A stretch of DNA of 64,000 bases, from NCBI RefSeq assembly GCF_958298935.1, contig NC_084939.1, positions 8,385,501 to 8,449,500 of the forward strand, given 5' to 3'. Shown one piece after another: positions 1-10,155 of this stretch. This DNA comes from Phragmites australis (taxonomy: Eukaryota > Streptophyta > Magnoliopsida > Poales > Poaceae). Below the pieces are notes generated by a model, which worked only from the letters and a program-made list of their open reading frames with translations, did no database searches and had not been told where the DNA came from. Every line of letters starts with the position of its first letter. The first letter of the stretch is position 1. The position numbers and the translations under genes were made by a program.

Positions 1-1
1 T

Positions 2-267
2 AAGTCTGAACCCTTCGTACTCACTAAAGATATTCGCCAAGTCTTTTATGTGACTGACACAACAAAGAAGAAATGACATGTGGTTCTCGCTGGGAAAAGA
101 CGTATCGTCAGAGTTGCAAACGTCGTCGATGAAGAGGAGTTCAATCATTCGATGAAATTCCCTCTTTTGCTTATGCAGTCATGCCACGCCTTTTCCTGAT
201 CGAGGAAACTACATACATCCGCCCCGACCATAACGAAGGGATCCATGTCAAGAAAGCACGAAAATAG
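2..267 (+). pseudogene. TNP2 transposase C-terminus (DUF4216-like), broken
   Basis: Frame 2 reads a DUF4216-like segment: a SEPFVLTKDIRQVFYV block, then VVLAGKRRIVRVANVVDEEEF, as at the end of TNP2 proteins of grass CACTA elements. An in-frame TGA interrupts it near base 92, and a second break falls near 197. After a frame change a short tail (YIRPDHNEGIHV) ends at TAG, 265-267. In intact elements this protein cuts and joins the transposon ends. Only the last ~90 codons are in the window. Family assignment rests on motif recall, not a search. Confidence 0.65.
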
Positions 268-268
268 C

Positions 269-430
269 GAATTTGAATTTCAGTGTCAAATTTATAATAT
301 TAATGTCAAATTTGCTTTTAAGTTATTTGAATTGTTAATGTTAATATCAAATTTGAATTTTAAATTTCAAGTTATTTGAATTTGTAATATTAATGTCAAA
401 TTTGAATTTGTAATATTAGAAGCAAAATTT
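269..430 (+). repeat. AT-rich degenerate tandem repeat
   Basis: Several copies of a unit built from TCAAATTTGAATTT and GTAATATTAATG follow each other with variation. They lie directly after the transposase stop. No coding potential is seen. Confidence 0.7.
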
Positions 431-439
431 GATGGGTCA

Positions 440-605
440 TACTCATAGGTGATGGGTGACGTTCATCACCCGTCACCTATGACTTATACACATGTGGCCG
501 AGTCGAAGTAAAAGGTGATGTCGTCACCCATCACCATTTACTTACAATAAGTAACAGGTGATCCTCATAGGTGACGGGTGACATTTATCACCCATCGCCT
601 ATGAC
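440..605 (+). promoter_or_regulatory. Internal cluster of CACTA subterminal-type motifs
   Basis: GGTGATGGGTGAC and CATCACCCGTCACC face each other as an inverted repeat at about 451-480. Similar motifs recur at about 510-535 and 568-603. The motif type matches the array at the element's right end (5746-6200). A TATA-like run (TATATGTATATATAAC) follows at about 607-622. The placement before the second gene suggests a promoter with sites for the element's own DNA-binding protein, as known for TNPA in En/Spm. That role is inferred. Confidence 0.5.
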
Positions 606-1030
606 TTATATGTATATATAACTTATCTCTTCCCCGTGCGTGCGCACTCTCATTTTGGCTAAGTGTTTTGGTTGCGCAAGCTAGGGTTCACCGCCGCCAT
701 GACCATCGTCGTCGTCGCCCCCACCTCCGACGCCCTCGACGCACTCTCCACCATCCCCGGTCTTCTCCTCCTCGTCCCTCCCCGTCTCCGAGCTCTCCTC
801 CTCCCCGGTCTCCTCCTCCCCGACGCGTCGGCCTCCTCCTCCCCGGCCTCCTCCTCCCCAGCCACCTCCTCCCTAGTCTCTGACTCCCCGACGCGCCAGC
901 CTCCTCCTCCCCGTCCTCCTCCTCCCTGGCCACCTCCTCCTCGGTCTCTGAGCTCTCCCCCGCAATGGCCTCCTCCTCCCCGGCCTCCTCCTCCCCTCTT
1001 AGTGAGTTTTCCTCTTCCTTCCTCTGGATA
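606..1030 (+). other. Pyrimidine-rich leader / first-exon region of CACTA second gene
   Basis: The stretch is made of CTCCTCCTCCCC-type runs. An open frame from 663 to 1031 would give a Pro/Ser-rich 122-residue peptide, but every frame is open here because of composition. GTGAGT donor-like sites occur at the end (about 1000 and 1030). It is best read as a leader or first exon before a ~1.4-kb intron, not as a separate gene. Confidence 0.35.
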
Positions 1031-1247
1031 GTGAGTTGCTTTTGGAGTATTGCTCTGTGATGATGCTCTGGAGAGTGAGTTGTTTTTGGAGTATTGCTCT
1101 GTGATGATGTAGTTGAACTGAAATTGGACTCATTATCTAAGCACAATAGCATTTAGACATGAGTGGTTGCTCTGGACATATGTGTTCGTGATACATTCTG
1201 AGTTGTTTTTGGAGTATTGCTCTGTGATGATGTAGTTGAACTGAAAC
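1031..1247 (+). repeat. Three direct repeats, 36-49 bp
   Basis: The string GGAGTATTGCTCTGTGATGA with its surroundings occurs at about 1031-1066, 1075-1123 and 1199-1247. The last two share about 47 bp almost exactly. Confidence 0.85.
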
Positions 1248-2448
1248 TAGGCTGAGAGGAGGCTTGTGATGATGCTACTGTCAGTTTTGTTTTTGATATA
1301 TGCTACTGTCAGTTTTGTCTTGGCTAAGTATGTTCAGTTTTGGGCCCTCTGTTTGATCACAACAGCACTGTCCAGAGGCTCTTTTGATTTTTGTCCAGGC
1401 TCTATTTGCTAGTTGAGAACTTAGGTAATAGCCCAATTGATGATGAGTTCAATAGAACATTTAGGGGGCAAGATATTTAATGTCTTAGGGCCAATTGTCA
1501 TACATAGTCTGAGAGCAATTTTGTATATGTTTCATGCCTACTGTCAGATCTTTGAGCAATTTCATATATGTTTCATATGCTGTTTCCATGTCATGTGTAA
1601 GGATATCCATATGGTATGCTCATGTCATTATTGTTTTTATGGAATATGGATATATATGCGCTTATTATCATAGTTTTTACAACAATCCACTATATTACTC
1701 GTTGATGCATTGTTGATGAATTGAGAACATAATATACTAAACTTGATTTCTGATCTGAGTAGTATGGTTGCAAGCACTATATTACTAGTTGATGAAAATT
1801 GTTGATCTGAGATTGGGCATGTCATGCTAAGTACAATAGTTTCGGCCTAATTACTCTCTAGGTTTTAGTTGGCTTTAGCAGCTCCTGGAGATGAATTGAT
1901 GTTCACTTGTTGTGTGTCTATGCACCTGGAAATCATGTTAGAGTTCATTCTCCCGTGAGCTTCCATTCTTTTTGGTCCATGGTCTGCTGCTACTACTAGT
2001 CCTGAGTGTGGTCACTAATTTTGATTCCTGATATTGCAGTTGCTATAGCTTCTAAGTTATTGTCTTTACTTATTTGATCTCTGTTGGTCAGTGTGTGTAT
2101 GTCGACACATTGTTATTGGCTTCTTAGTTCAAAATCTGTGAATTCTCTGTTGAGGCAGCAGCAACTTCCATGATATTTTATCTCTAGAGAGCTATGTTCA
2201 GGTTTTGGAAACTAGTTGAGAACTTAGATGCATGTCTAGTCGATGATATATCTATGTAATAGCTAGGTAGCAAGAACTCTGAGTTCTGGGGTCAGCGGTT
2301 GTGTTCTGAGAGCAATTCATTTGCAATATCAACCTGATGCTCAATCATTGTTTTAGACATGATGTATGATTATCTAAATTAGCATTGATTCCTTTTCTTT
2401 CCTCTATTGAAAACAGAATAGACATTACTTGATTTCTGTGGGGCAGAA
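1248..2448 (+). other. Non-coding, likely intron of CACTA second gene
   Basis: T-rich sequence with stops in all frames. It runs from donor-like GTGAGT sites near 1000-1030 to a good acceptor (TTTCTGTGGGGCAG) at about 2435-2448, just before the coding part of the second gene. Nothing else is recognised in it. Confidence 0.45.
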
Positions 2449-5400
2449 GAAGACTGTCACCACTGAGAAACCAAAAGCACAGAGGATGCTAGCACTAGAG
2501 GGGCCCCGGCACAAGATGGGGTGGATAGAAGCCCAAGCCAGCACCTGGCTTTCTCCTCCGGCAGCGGCGAAAGCCAGTATCACAGCCTGAGCCCTCAACT
2601 GTCATCGAATCGAGAGAGCCAACATACGGCAAGTGATGAAGAATACAATCCCGCCGAAGAGGTATTGATGCGAGCAGTGCAGTCTGCAAGCCAGATAGCT
2701 GGTAGTATTTCACGAGCTCAAAAGCAAAGGACACAAATATAGTGGCCGATGGACAAGGTTACCATCATAGGAATTGATGCTGATAGGCTGCCTACGGATG
2801 AAAAGGCCCTGAATAGATTCCGAAGGGTCACAGGGCTCATTGCTCAGAAGAGGGTGCCGATAACGACTAAGTTTGATGACCTCAGTGATGAAGCGAAGAG
2901 GGACTTGTTCAATAATGTTGTCATGGAGTATCTAGAGTACCCTGGAAACATGAGGGATCGTCAAAAGAACACCACAACCAATGCAGCAATGAAAGAGATC
3001 GTGAAACTTCACCGAAGCTTTAAGAGCAAGCTTGTGAATCCATACTTAGCAAAAGGGGTGACACCCTTTGAGAGCTACAAGAACTTGAAACCGGAAGATT
3101 GGGATACTTTTGTGCAGATGAAGAACTCAGAGCAGTTCAAGAAGGAGAGTGAGGAGAAGAAGCAACTTCGGGCTAAGAACAAGCATGACCACAGGACCAA
3201 CGCAGCCGGGTACGCTGGGAAAGTGCGATATAGCAGGCAGAGGATGAGAAATTAGCTAGAGAAGGCCGTGAGAATCCTTGGAATCAATTCTCAGGACGAT
3301 CGCGGTCATATTTGCGTGCAAGGGGGTGAGCTGTCCAAAAGCGGGAAAATCACAGTCAGAAACAGTGAAACGCAGGCAGTCGCAGAAAAAGTCAAAGAAA
3401 AGGCAGCCGATGCTAGCCAAGGTTCTTTCACCGGGGTCAGGGAAGATGATGTTCTCACAGCGGTGCTGGGAAACACAGAGCACCCAAGTCGAGTGCGAGG
3501 TGTATCATGTTCCCAGGGCTGAAAATACGGCTTTCCCGAAGACATCAGGATGTACAAGAAGAGGAAGAGGTTGGTGCAGTGGACGTGAATGCATTGATAC
3601 AGGACATCACCAAGAAAGTTTACTCAAGCATCATTGGCAGCTTGCAGCAAAGGGAATAGTGATTTCCATGCTACAGGATTTTAGCCCTGGAGCTACATGG
3701 AAGAGTAGCTGCGCCTCCAGGGAGGTCGAGCAATAAGTAGCTGTTGTCGAGACTGAGACAGATATAATTGACCTGCTAGAAGGGCCCACGCCCTACAGCC
3801 TTGTAATCAGGCCTGGCGGGTATCACATCGTGGTTGCAAGGGGCCAGGTGCTTCCAAGCGTCCGTATCTTACATACGGTCTTGATACGTGCAGGCTATGC
3901 CGAAGTTACGGTGGACATGGTACATAGCAATACCACCGATGACGTGTTAGAGGTGCCCCCAAATGAGGAAGTCATATCTCTCAGTGAGGCTCTTCATCAA
4001 AGGATCCAGTGGAAGAGGGGCAACATCGTGGTCTCCAGTACATCCCAGTCTGGACGAGCTCAAAGTGCACCGCCGCCACGCTGCTCACTTCCAGAGAAGC
4101 CAGCTTCACCGCATTATCCTCTGCATCCGACAGCCTCGTTTCCAGACCCAATACCATCTCCCCCAGAGAGCCCGAAAAAGAAGAAGGAAAAGGAGGTCGA
4201 GAAGAAAGGCTCTAAGAAGCCCAAGCCGGAGATGTCGAAGGCCATTGTACCGGTGAAGTTGAAGGCCATTGCACCGGTGAAGCAGTCCACAGACATTGCA
4301 CTAGTGTGGACTCAGGCCAACATGAAATTCAAATATGGGAAGTCCTTGATGACAGTAAATGAGCTAGCAAGGGCGGGAAAAGCATGTGTCGACCTGCATA
4401 ATTACTACGTACAGGCTTGTAGAGACAACAATGCTCAATCCATAGTTGTACAATACAAATGACGACACTTCTTAAGTGATCAAGACGGCTACTTCATTGT
4501 GAGTTTCAATGACTTATACGACCTCTTCAACCTTGATGGCCTGGATGTATCGTTATTATGGGTCTTCATATTGTAAGTCCATTGATACTAGATATTCATT
4601 AATTAATACCATTAAATCTTGAATCTAATTATGTTCTTATTTGTAGACACTTGATGAAAGAAACAATGAAAAACAAGGATCCTGTCGCATTTCTGGACCC
4701 TGAGGCCATTACAATATTGGTCATCCAACTTCACCCCAACTATGTTATAAATCATGTGGCCAGGGCAATGCAACAATACTCAAAAGTGAAGTACCTGATA
4801 GGCGCCCACAACACCGGTGGCCATTGGATCTTACTTAACATTTTCCTCGAGTGAGACTTAGTATTCTACGTCGACTTGTCAAGACCAATATCTAAAAAGT
4901 CAAACTTAGATCACGTGATTACAGCGCTGTAAAACAACTCCTCGACATGTAAGTTCTGCCTGTCTTAGTTCACATATTAAACTTTTCTAACATTTAAAGC
5001 CTCCATAATCAATCCCTCTTTTTGCAGGGCTTTTGACAAGTACCTTCGAGCTCAACATGACTACGACGCGAAGCCGGCCGCAGGCTGACACACAAGATCG
5101 GGTATGCAGTAAGTGCTACCAAACAGATTACCAAATATTCTCTGTTGCTGTTTTTTTTCCTTTTCATCTAACAGTAAAGTTTTTTTTAGCTGTGCCACCA
5201 ACAACCACCGGGTAACACCTGTGGATTCTATGCTGCATGGAACATGCTCCTCACACTCCGAGCAAAGAATATCAAATCCCTCGATGTAAGTTCAATACAA
5301 GATTATTCGTAACTGATTTCAGTAATTAGTTTAATTCCATAAAACATAGCATTGGTTATGCGTTAAATTATGCAAAAATACAAGCGTTTGTTTCTCGACG

Positions 5401-5501
5401 CTGGTGCACTCCCGGATATTCGACGACGGATCGCTGAGTTCATGTTGTATGAAGTCATCAGCCCACATGGCGAGTTCCACTATATAAGCCCTAGGTTGTG
5501 A
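2449..5501 (+). pseudogene. CACTA second gene: Transposase_24-like region + Ulp1-like protease, copy 1
   Basis: The 2749-3255 segment (168 codons) resembles plant Transposase_24 proteins: FRRVTGLIAQKRVPIT, then a KNLKPEDWDTFVQMKNSEQF block and an NAAGYAGK ending. After TAG (3253) the same frame goes on to LGNTEHPSRVRGVS. A linker follows (3830-4462). The C48 region sits in exons 4647-4948, 5028-5108, 5190-5285 and 5376-5501. It has the His site (GGHWILL), Asp site (FYVDLS), Gln site (QQPPGN) and Cys site (TCGFYAAWN). Defects include several stops, a TGA between His and Asp, a lost A near 5080 that shifts frame, and GCAA in place of the last acceptor CAG at about 5375. In working elements such proteins are thought to accompany TNP2; the protease role is unproven. 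Confidence 0.75.
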
Positions 5502-5639
5502 AGTCTTATGTAATTATGAGTTGATTGAAGCTTTGTAACATTTCTGATTCTGTAATGAATTCATTTGATCTTTGTAATATTTACAATTCTGTGATGGAGC
5601 AAGTTTTTGTACAAGTATGTTTATCGATCGATATGTATT

Positions 5640-5748
5640 TGGATGCATTGCTATTATTTGCAGGGAGAAGATGGCTGCTAAATCCTGGCTACGTTCCAAG
5701 ATGCAGCCAGGAAATAGCTCATTCCTACAGGGCAAGAGAAACATAAGT
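5640..5748 (+). pseudogene. Possible extra terminal exon of CACTA second gene
   Basis: An acceptor-like TTTGCAG at about 5659-5665 is followed by a short frame. In unit 2 the same place (about 15637-15721) reads GEDDCQILAMFQDAVRKQ and ends in TGA. In unit 1 the frame is broken by base changes. It may be an alternative 3' exon. I do not recognise the peptide. Confidence 0.3.
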
Positions 5749-6200
5749 CACTGGTAAACTGTCTACCCGTCACTTAGGTTATTTATAAGTGACGGTTAAA
5801 TAGGTTACCCGTCACTTATATCTTTCTCCCAGTACATGCGTGAAAGCCATAAGTGACGGATAACCTAGTTACCCGTCACTTATTATACGATATAAGTGAC
5901 AGGTAACTAGGTTACCCGTCAGTTATGTCTTTCTCCCGGTACATGGGTGAAAGCCATAAGTGACAGGTAATTTAGTTACTCGTCACTTATTATACGATAT
6001 AAGTGACGGCTCCCTAACACATGGGAGACGTTCATAGGTGATGGGTGACAGTTGCTACCTGTCACCTTTGCTTATCATTGGTGACGGGTTCCTACCCGTC
6101 ACCAATGACTAGTCATCAGTGACGCGTTTGGGATGACGGTACGGTACCCGTCACCTATGAATATCATCACTCGTCACCCATGTTTGTTTTTCACATAGTA
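5746..6200 (+). repeat. CACTA subterminal repeat array and right terminal repeat
   Basis: AAGTGACGG and CCCGTCACTTA motifs alternate in both orientations about every 20-40 bp. Towards the end they become GGTGACGGG / CCCGTCACC forms. The array ends at TTTTTCACATAGTA (about 6187-6200). Such arrays bind the element-encoded protein in En/Spm-type transposons. Confidence 0.8.
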
Positions 6201-6467
6201 TAGACAGCTACTAGACACAGACGGTTTTTCTAAAAGACTATATTTGTCTAGGAGCCATCAACACATAGAAAAACCGTCTGTATCTAGGACCTGTCAATAC
6301 ACAAATGATCTTTTAGTAAAACTGTATATATATTCTCATTCTTTTAGATGGCCATAGGAATATCACATACACTATTTTCAGTCAATTGTTTATGTGTAAT
6401 TTATTAAGACGATTTCATTTCTTGTTTGCTACTGTCGATGATAATATGTCTGCTATTATTGTTTTTT
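6201..6467 (+). repeat. Short inverted-repeat segment after the CACTA end
   Basis: CACAGACGGTTTTTCT (about 6225) and AGAAAAACCGTCTGTA (about 6267) form a hairpin of 15-16-bp arms. This looks like subterminal motifs of another small CACTA-type or MITE element. The ends are not resolved. The same segment is in unit 2 at about 16156-16425. Confidence 0.45.
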
Positions 6468-6611
6468 AGTGACGAGCCATCTGTTCTTGCAAGACCAGGT
6501 CCAGAAACTAGGGATATTCTAATGAAGAAGACAAACGGGTACTTAAATGTTCAGACGTCGGCCGATGTCCTCTCCAGCTCCCGGCACGGCCGGCCCTTGG
6601 CCGATGACTAA
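6468..6611 (+). CDS. Exon-like ORF of unknown function, copy 1
   Basis: A T-rich tract and TTTTTTAG acceptor precede an open frame that starts SDEPSVLARPGPETRDIL and ends SSSRHGRPLADD at TGA (6608-6610). Unit 2 holds the same frame (16430-16569) with two amino-acid changes and no stop or indel, while the neighbouring transposon genes have decayed. This suggests the last exon of a host-derived gene fragment. I do not recognise the protein, and upstream exons are not visible. Confidence 0.4.
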   Translation, partial: SDEPSVLARPGPETRDILMKKTNGYLNVQTSADVLSSSRHGRPLADD

Positions 6612-7476
6612 TCGATACTCCATGTTGCAAATACATGTTGACTTGTACGTTGTTACGGTCTCTCCAAGATATCATTTAGATCTATGATTTTGTTGCAATA
6701 CATAAAACTCAATTATCTTATATTGTATAAAATATTTTTCGAAAACAATATCTACCTGTATGATTTTTTATGTTCTCATCCAAAACATTAAAATGATATT
6801 GTATTAAAAGTTGGTCCATAAATGACTACTATACATCACAAAGAAAGCATCTACCTAACATATATGGTCTCTTTCCAAGACACGTGTGATCCAAGGTAAA
6901 CTCAAGCAAATTCTGTCCTGCATGACCAGTCACTATACATATATATATATAGTGCATATCACGGGAACACGTACGGTACATACCTGGACGTGTAGCTTGG
7001 CTCTCGATCGTACGAAATCCTATCACCGGTTCCTATCTCCGGTCGTTTTAAATATTAATTAATTAACTAATCAATGCACAATAATAGCTAGCTAGTCATC
7101 CAGCTACACAAGCAATTAAGCTGCCAAGCACAAGCCATGTTTTGCGGCGCTTGCATGCTATTTTTTCATCAGCCAGCTCCCTTATCTTCTCCCTTCGCTG
7201 CATGTCGGTCAGCGCGCATGTCGTTGAAACCTCTGGCCTTCACCCGAACCACGTACTACTTGCGTACATGCGATAAACATGAGACGCTGTTTTGCTTTTG
7301 ACACAAGAAATGATTCATCTGCACGAATTAAGAGCTTGCATGCTGAGCTACAAGCTAGCTAGAGTATGACATGCGTAAACTTGCAAGGGTATTTTGGTCT
7401 TTTCCTTCCCCCCGACTGATTTTGTGTATGGTCGAATTATAGTCATTGGATGCATATATGGCGTCGAATCTTTTCT
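6612..7476 (+). other. Near-invariant non-coding block, copy 1
   Basis: From about 6539 to 7341 this matches 16500-17302 of unit 2 with no base substitution that I could find. The only change is a 2-bp difference in a TA run near 6950. Four or five changes follow in 7342-7400. The block has a G-box-like ACACGTGTGA near 6879, several GCATGC motifs and TTAATTAA runs. It could be the 3' UTR of the exon before it plus flanking DNA. No coding frame is convincing. Confidence 0.6.
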
Positions 7477-8707
7477 CACTATAAAAAAAAACTATTTTTC
7501 AAGATATTTAAGATAATTTTTTACAGATGATTTATTTGAAAAACCGTATGAACAATTGGCGAGGGTCTCCTGTAGTTACGGATCGCCTGTGAAAATATAT
7601 TTTCACAGGCGGTCCTTTATGTAAACCGTCTATGATAATAGATTATTATCACAGGCGGTTCAAATAATGAACCGTCTGTAAAAATGTCATTTCTACAAGC
7701 GGTTCTTTATGTAAACCGTCTCTGGAAATGATCATCTATTAAAAAATTCATAACTTTTGTATATGAAGTCGGATGAGAAAAACATCTATATGAAAATTGT
7801 GGCTCCCGATGAGATCTACAACTTTGTAGTTGAAAGTTTTTTTATTTGAAGTCATTTAGATATCTAAATAATTATTTGAAGTTTCAAATAATTATTTGGG
7901 TATCTAAATGACTTCAAATGAAAAACTTTTCAACTACAAAGTTGTAGGTCTCATCAAGAGCTACAATTTTCATATAAACTTTATCCTCATCCGACCTCGT
8001 ATAAAAAAATTATAAATTTTTGAAGATAAACTGTCACACATTTTTACAGGCGGTTCACGTAAACCGCTGAAAAAACGACCATATTTTTACAGGCGGTTCG
8101 TTTAAGGAACTGCCTGTGGAAATGAGCGATAGCTTATTTTCAAAAATTTATAATTTTTTTATACGAAGTCGGATAAGGATAAAGTTTATACGAAAATTGT
8201 AGCCCTCGACGAGATCTACAACTTTGTAGTTGAAAAGTTTTTCATTTGAGGTCATTTAGATGCCCAAATAATCATTTAATGTTCAGTTGTCGTTCTCTGG
8301 TGTGATGGTGGGGAGGGATCGCGCGACCCGACAGGTTTCGAGTTCGAGTGCCAAAAACCGCGTAGCACACGTATTTCGCGCGAAAAAACGTGTGACTTGT
8401 GACTTGCGACCGCGTGGGGTTCCTTGTCGGTCCAAAAAAATTTTTTTGCTTTTTTTCGGTTCAAAAAATATCGATTGCGTGACCGACTATCACAGGCGGT
8501 CCGCTTAAGGAACCGCATGTGGAAATCAATTTTCACAGGCGGTCCGCTTAAGGAACCGCCTGTGGAAACCTATTTATTTCCACAGGCGGTCACTTTTGCG
8601 TCTGTGAAAATCATTTATTTCTGCAGGCCTTCGATCACAGACGGATGCACTAAACGCCTGTAAAAACGAGTTATCACCTGCCTCTAAAAATAATTTTTGT
8701 AGTAGTG
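7477..8707 (+). mobile_element. Non-autonomous CACTA element, 1231 bp, only in unit 1
   Basis: It begins CACTATAAAAAAAA and ends TTTTTGTAGTAGTG, flanked by the 3-bp direct repeat TCT (7474-7476 and 8708-8710). Unit 2 has the uninterrupted site (TTTTCTGTTAGG, 17431-17442), which defines the ends exactly. ACAGGCGGTTC and GAACCGCCTGT motifs lie near both ends. There is no transposase. The centre holds a long foldback (7741-8025) and a tRNA-like box pair near 8295-8351. The same family occurs at 17551-20140 and 51895-52781, judged by subterminal motifs. Confidence 0.93.
7741..8025. repeat. Long foldback (inverted repeat) inside CACTA element
   Basis: The left arm (about 7745-7880) and right arm (about 7885-8025) are near-complementary. 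GAGATCTACAACTTTGTAG on the left pairs with CTACAAAGTTGTAGGTCTC on the right. A third, direct copy of the left arm follows at about 8141-8275. A transcript across it would form a hairpin stem of more than 100 bp. Confidence 0.85.
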
Positions 8708-8876
8708 TCTGTTAGGAATCTTTACTAGTTCCGGTAAGATTTTGATGTTATAACTCCTGGAACTATGCTTCACTAACCGCACCATCCAAATATAGAAAGA
8801 AATAAGTGTTTTTGAAAAGCTACCATAGGAAACGAAGCCTAAACCAGATTTGCTAGGGAGCCACGAGAGCTTTTAC

Positions 8877-10155
8877 CATTATAGAAAATGCCTTTACTGC
8901 TAGCTCGTAATTGTTTTTACTATCGGTTTTTGAGTCAGTAGTAATTACTTAGCCGTGATAGTCAACACTATCATTGTCGATTCAAGAACCAGCAATAATA
9001 TACACATGTCAAGTCATAGCTCATTCACATATATGCACGTTTCACGTACAGTTCACATCACAAAATCATTCACATACAGTTCAGATAACATATCATTCAC
9101 ATGCATGTACATGCCATATTTAGCAAAATATAATGGCATATAAATAGTTCATTGACTACAGTACAAATATAGTTCATTGACTACACTTTTGCTTGATTCT
9201 ACTCGGCAAATCGAATGTGATAGTTTGCAAAGTTTAAATCTACAATTTCGACTCCAAAGATTATATCCACGTGAATTAGTGCATACATGAGTGCACTATC
9301 TCAGCTTTATAGGAGGAACCACCTATATCAATAGTACATGCATATAAAACGAAGAAAATGTTTTTTTGACTATTCTACTAAATAAGACGTTGACAATCTA
9401 GAGATTTACTGAAGTATTTTGACATCATTGTCTACTGAAATCTGAATTTATTGTCATAGAAATAGGACGAACAAAATGATACAATTTGTCTCACTCTTGG
9501 ATGTGAAAAGCATAAAGAATACACGCCAAATCTCTAGAATAAAACTTTATTTTAGCATCTTACTACCTTTGTCTTATATTCTAATAGTACATTTTTATCC
9601 TAATTGATAGGAGAACCTGTTAGTCGCCTAAAGACTTCATATATAATGGAGTAAATTTGATATGTGAAGGTAATTGGTGAAGTACATACCCTGCGAGAGC
9701 GCTAGGCCGCTGGGGAGGATAGGGGCAGGCCGTCGTGGACGAGGATGCTAGGAGGGAGAGTGGGGATAGGGGCGCTTGGGTACTCTCCATGACCGTCATT
9801 GGGGTAGATGCGTTCACAGTCGCCCGCCCTGGATCTGACCAGTAGCCATGGGGCTCGGTGAGGAGTGCGAGGTCAAGGCTACTAGGGACGCATGGGGGGA
9901 GGGGCCCTAAGGAGAGAGGGAGGAGAGAGGCAATATGTGGCTAAGTGTGGAGGGAATGATAGTTATAAACCCTTACCCCTGTTGGGTTGTATAACGATCT
10001 GGCAGTGATACATCACTACCAGCTCATGCACCAAGATGGCAGTGATACTACTTATCACTACCGGTTACAAGCCGGTAGTGATAAGAGTCATGCATATTGT
10101 ATTGTCGTTGAGTCTGTAAAGATTAAGTATATTCAACTTTATTTTCTTTATAGTG
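8877..10155 (+). mobile_element. CACTA-like non-autonomous element, unit 1 copy
   Basis: The left end is CATTATAGAAAATGCC here and CACTATAGGAAATGCC in unit 2. The right end is TTTTCTTTATAGTG. Near the left end is ACTATCGGTTTTTGAGTC. Near the right end are CACTACCGGTT and GCCGGTAGTGATA motifs. No target-site duplication is evident and no protein is encoded. Element status is inferred from terminal and subterminal motifs. Confidence 0.55.

Larger units (their letters stand above)
1..6200 (+). mobile_element. CACTA (En/Spm-like) DNA transposon, 3' half, decayed
   Basis: The order is the end of a TNP2-type transposase, a spacer with GTGACGGGT-type repeats, a second gene with Transposase_24-like and Ulp1-like regions, then a dense array of GTGACGG/CCGTCAC motifs. 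It ends near 6200 in TTTTTCACATAGTA, which matches a right terminal repeat of the CACTATGTGAAAA kind with its last base changed. The left end lies outside the window, so no target-site duplication can be checked. Both genes carry stops and frameshifts, so the copy is dead as a source of transposase. Confidence 0.8.

Noticed and set aside
663..1031. Proline-rich 122-codon frame
   Set aside because: CTCC-repeat composition leaves several frames open on both strands; better explained as a leader or first exon.
8877..10155. Firm CACTA call with target-site duplication
   Set aside because: Terminal motifs fit but the 3-bp flanks do not match, so confidence was lowered.
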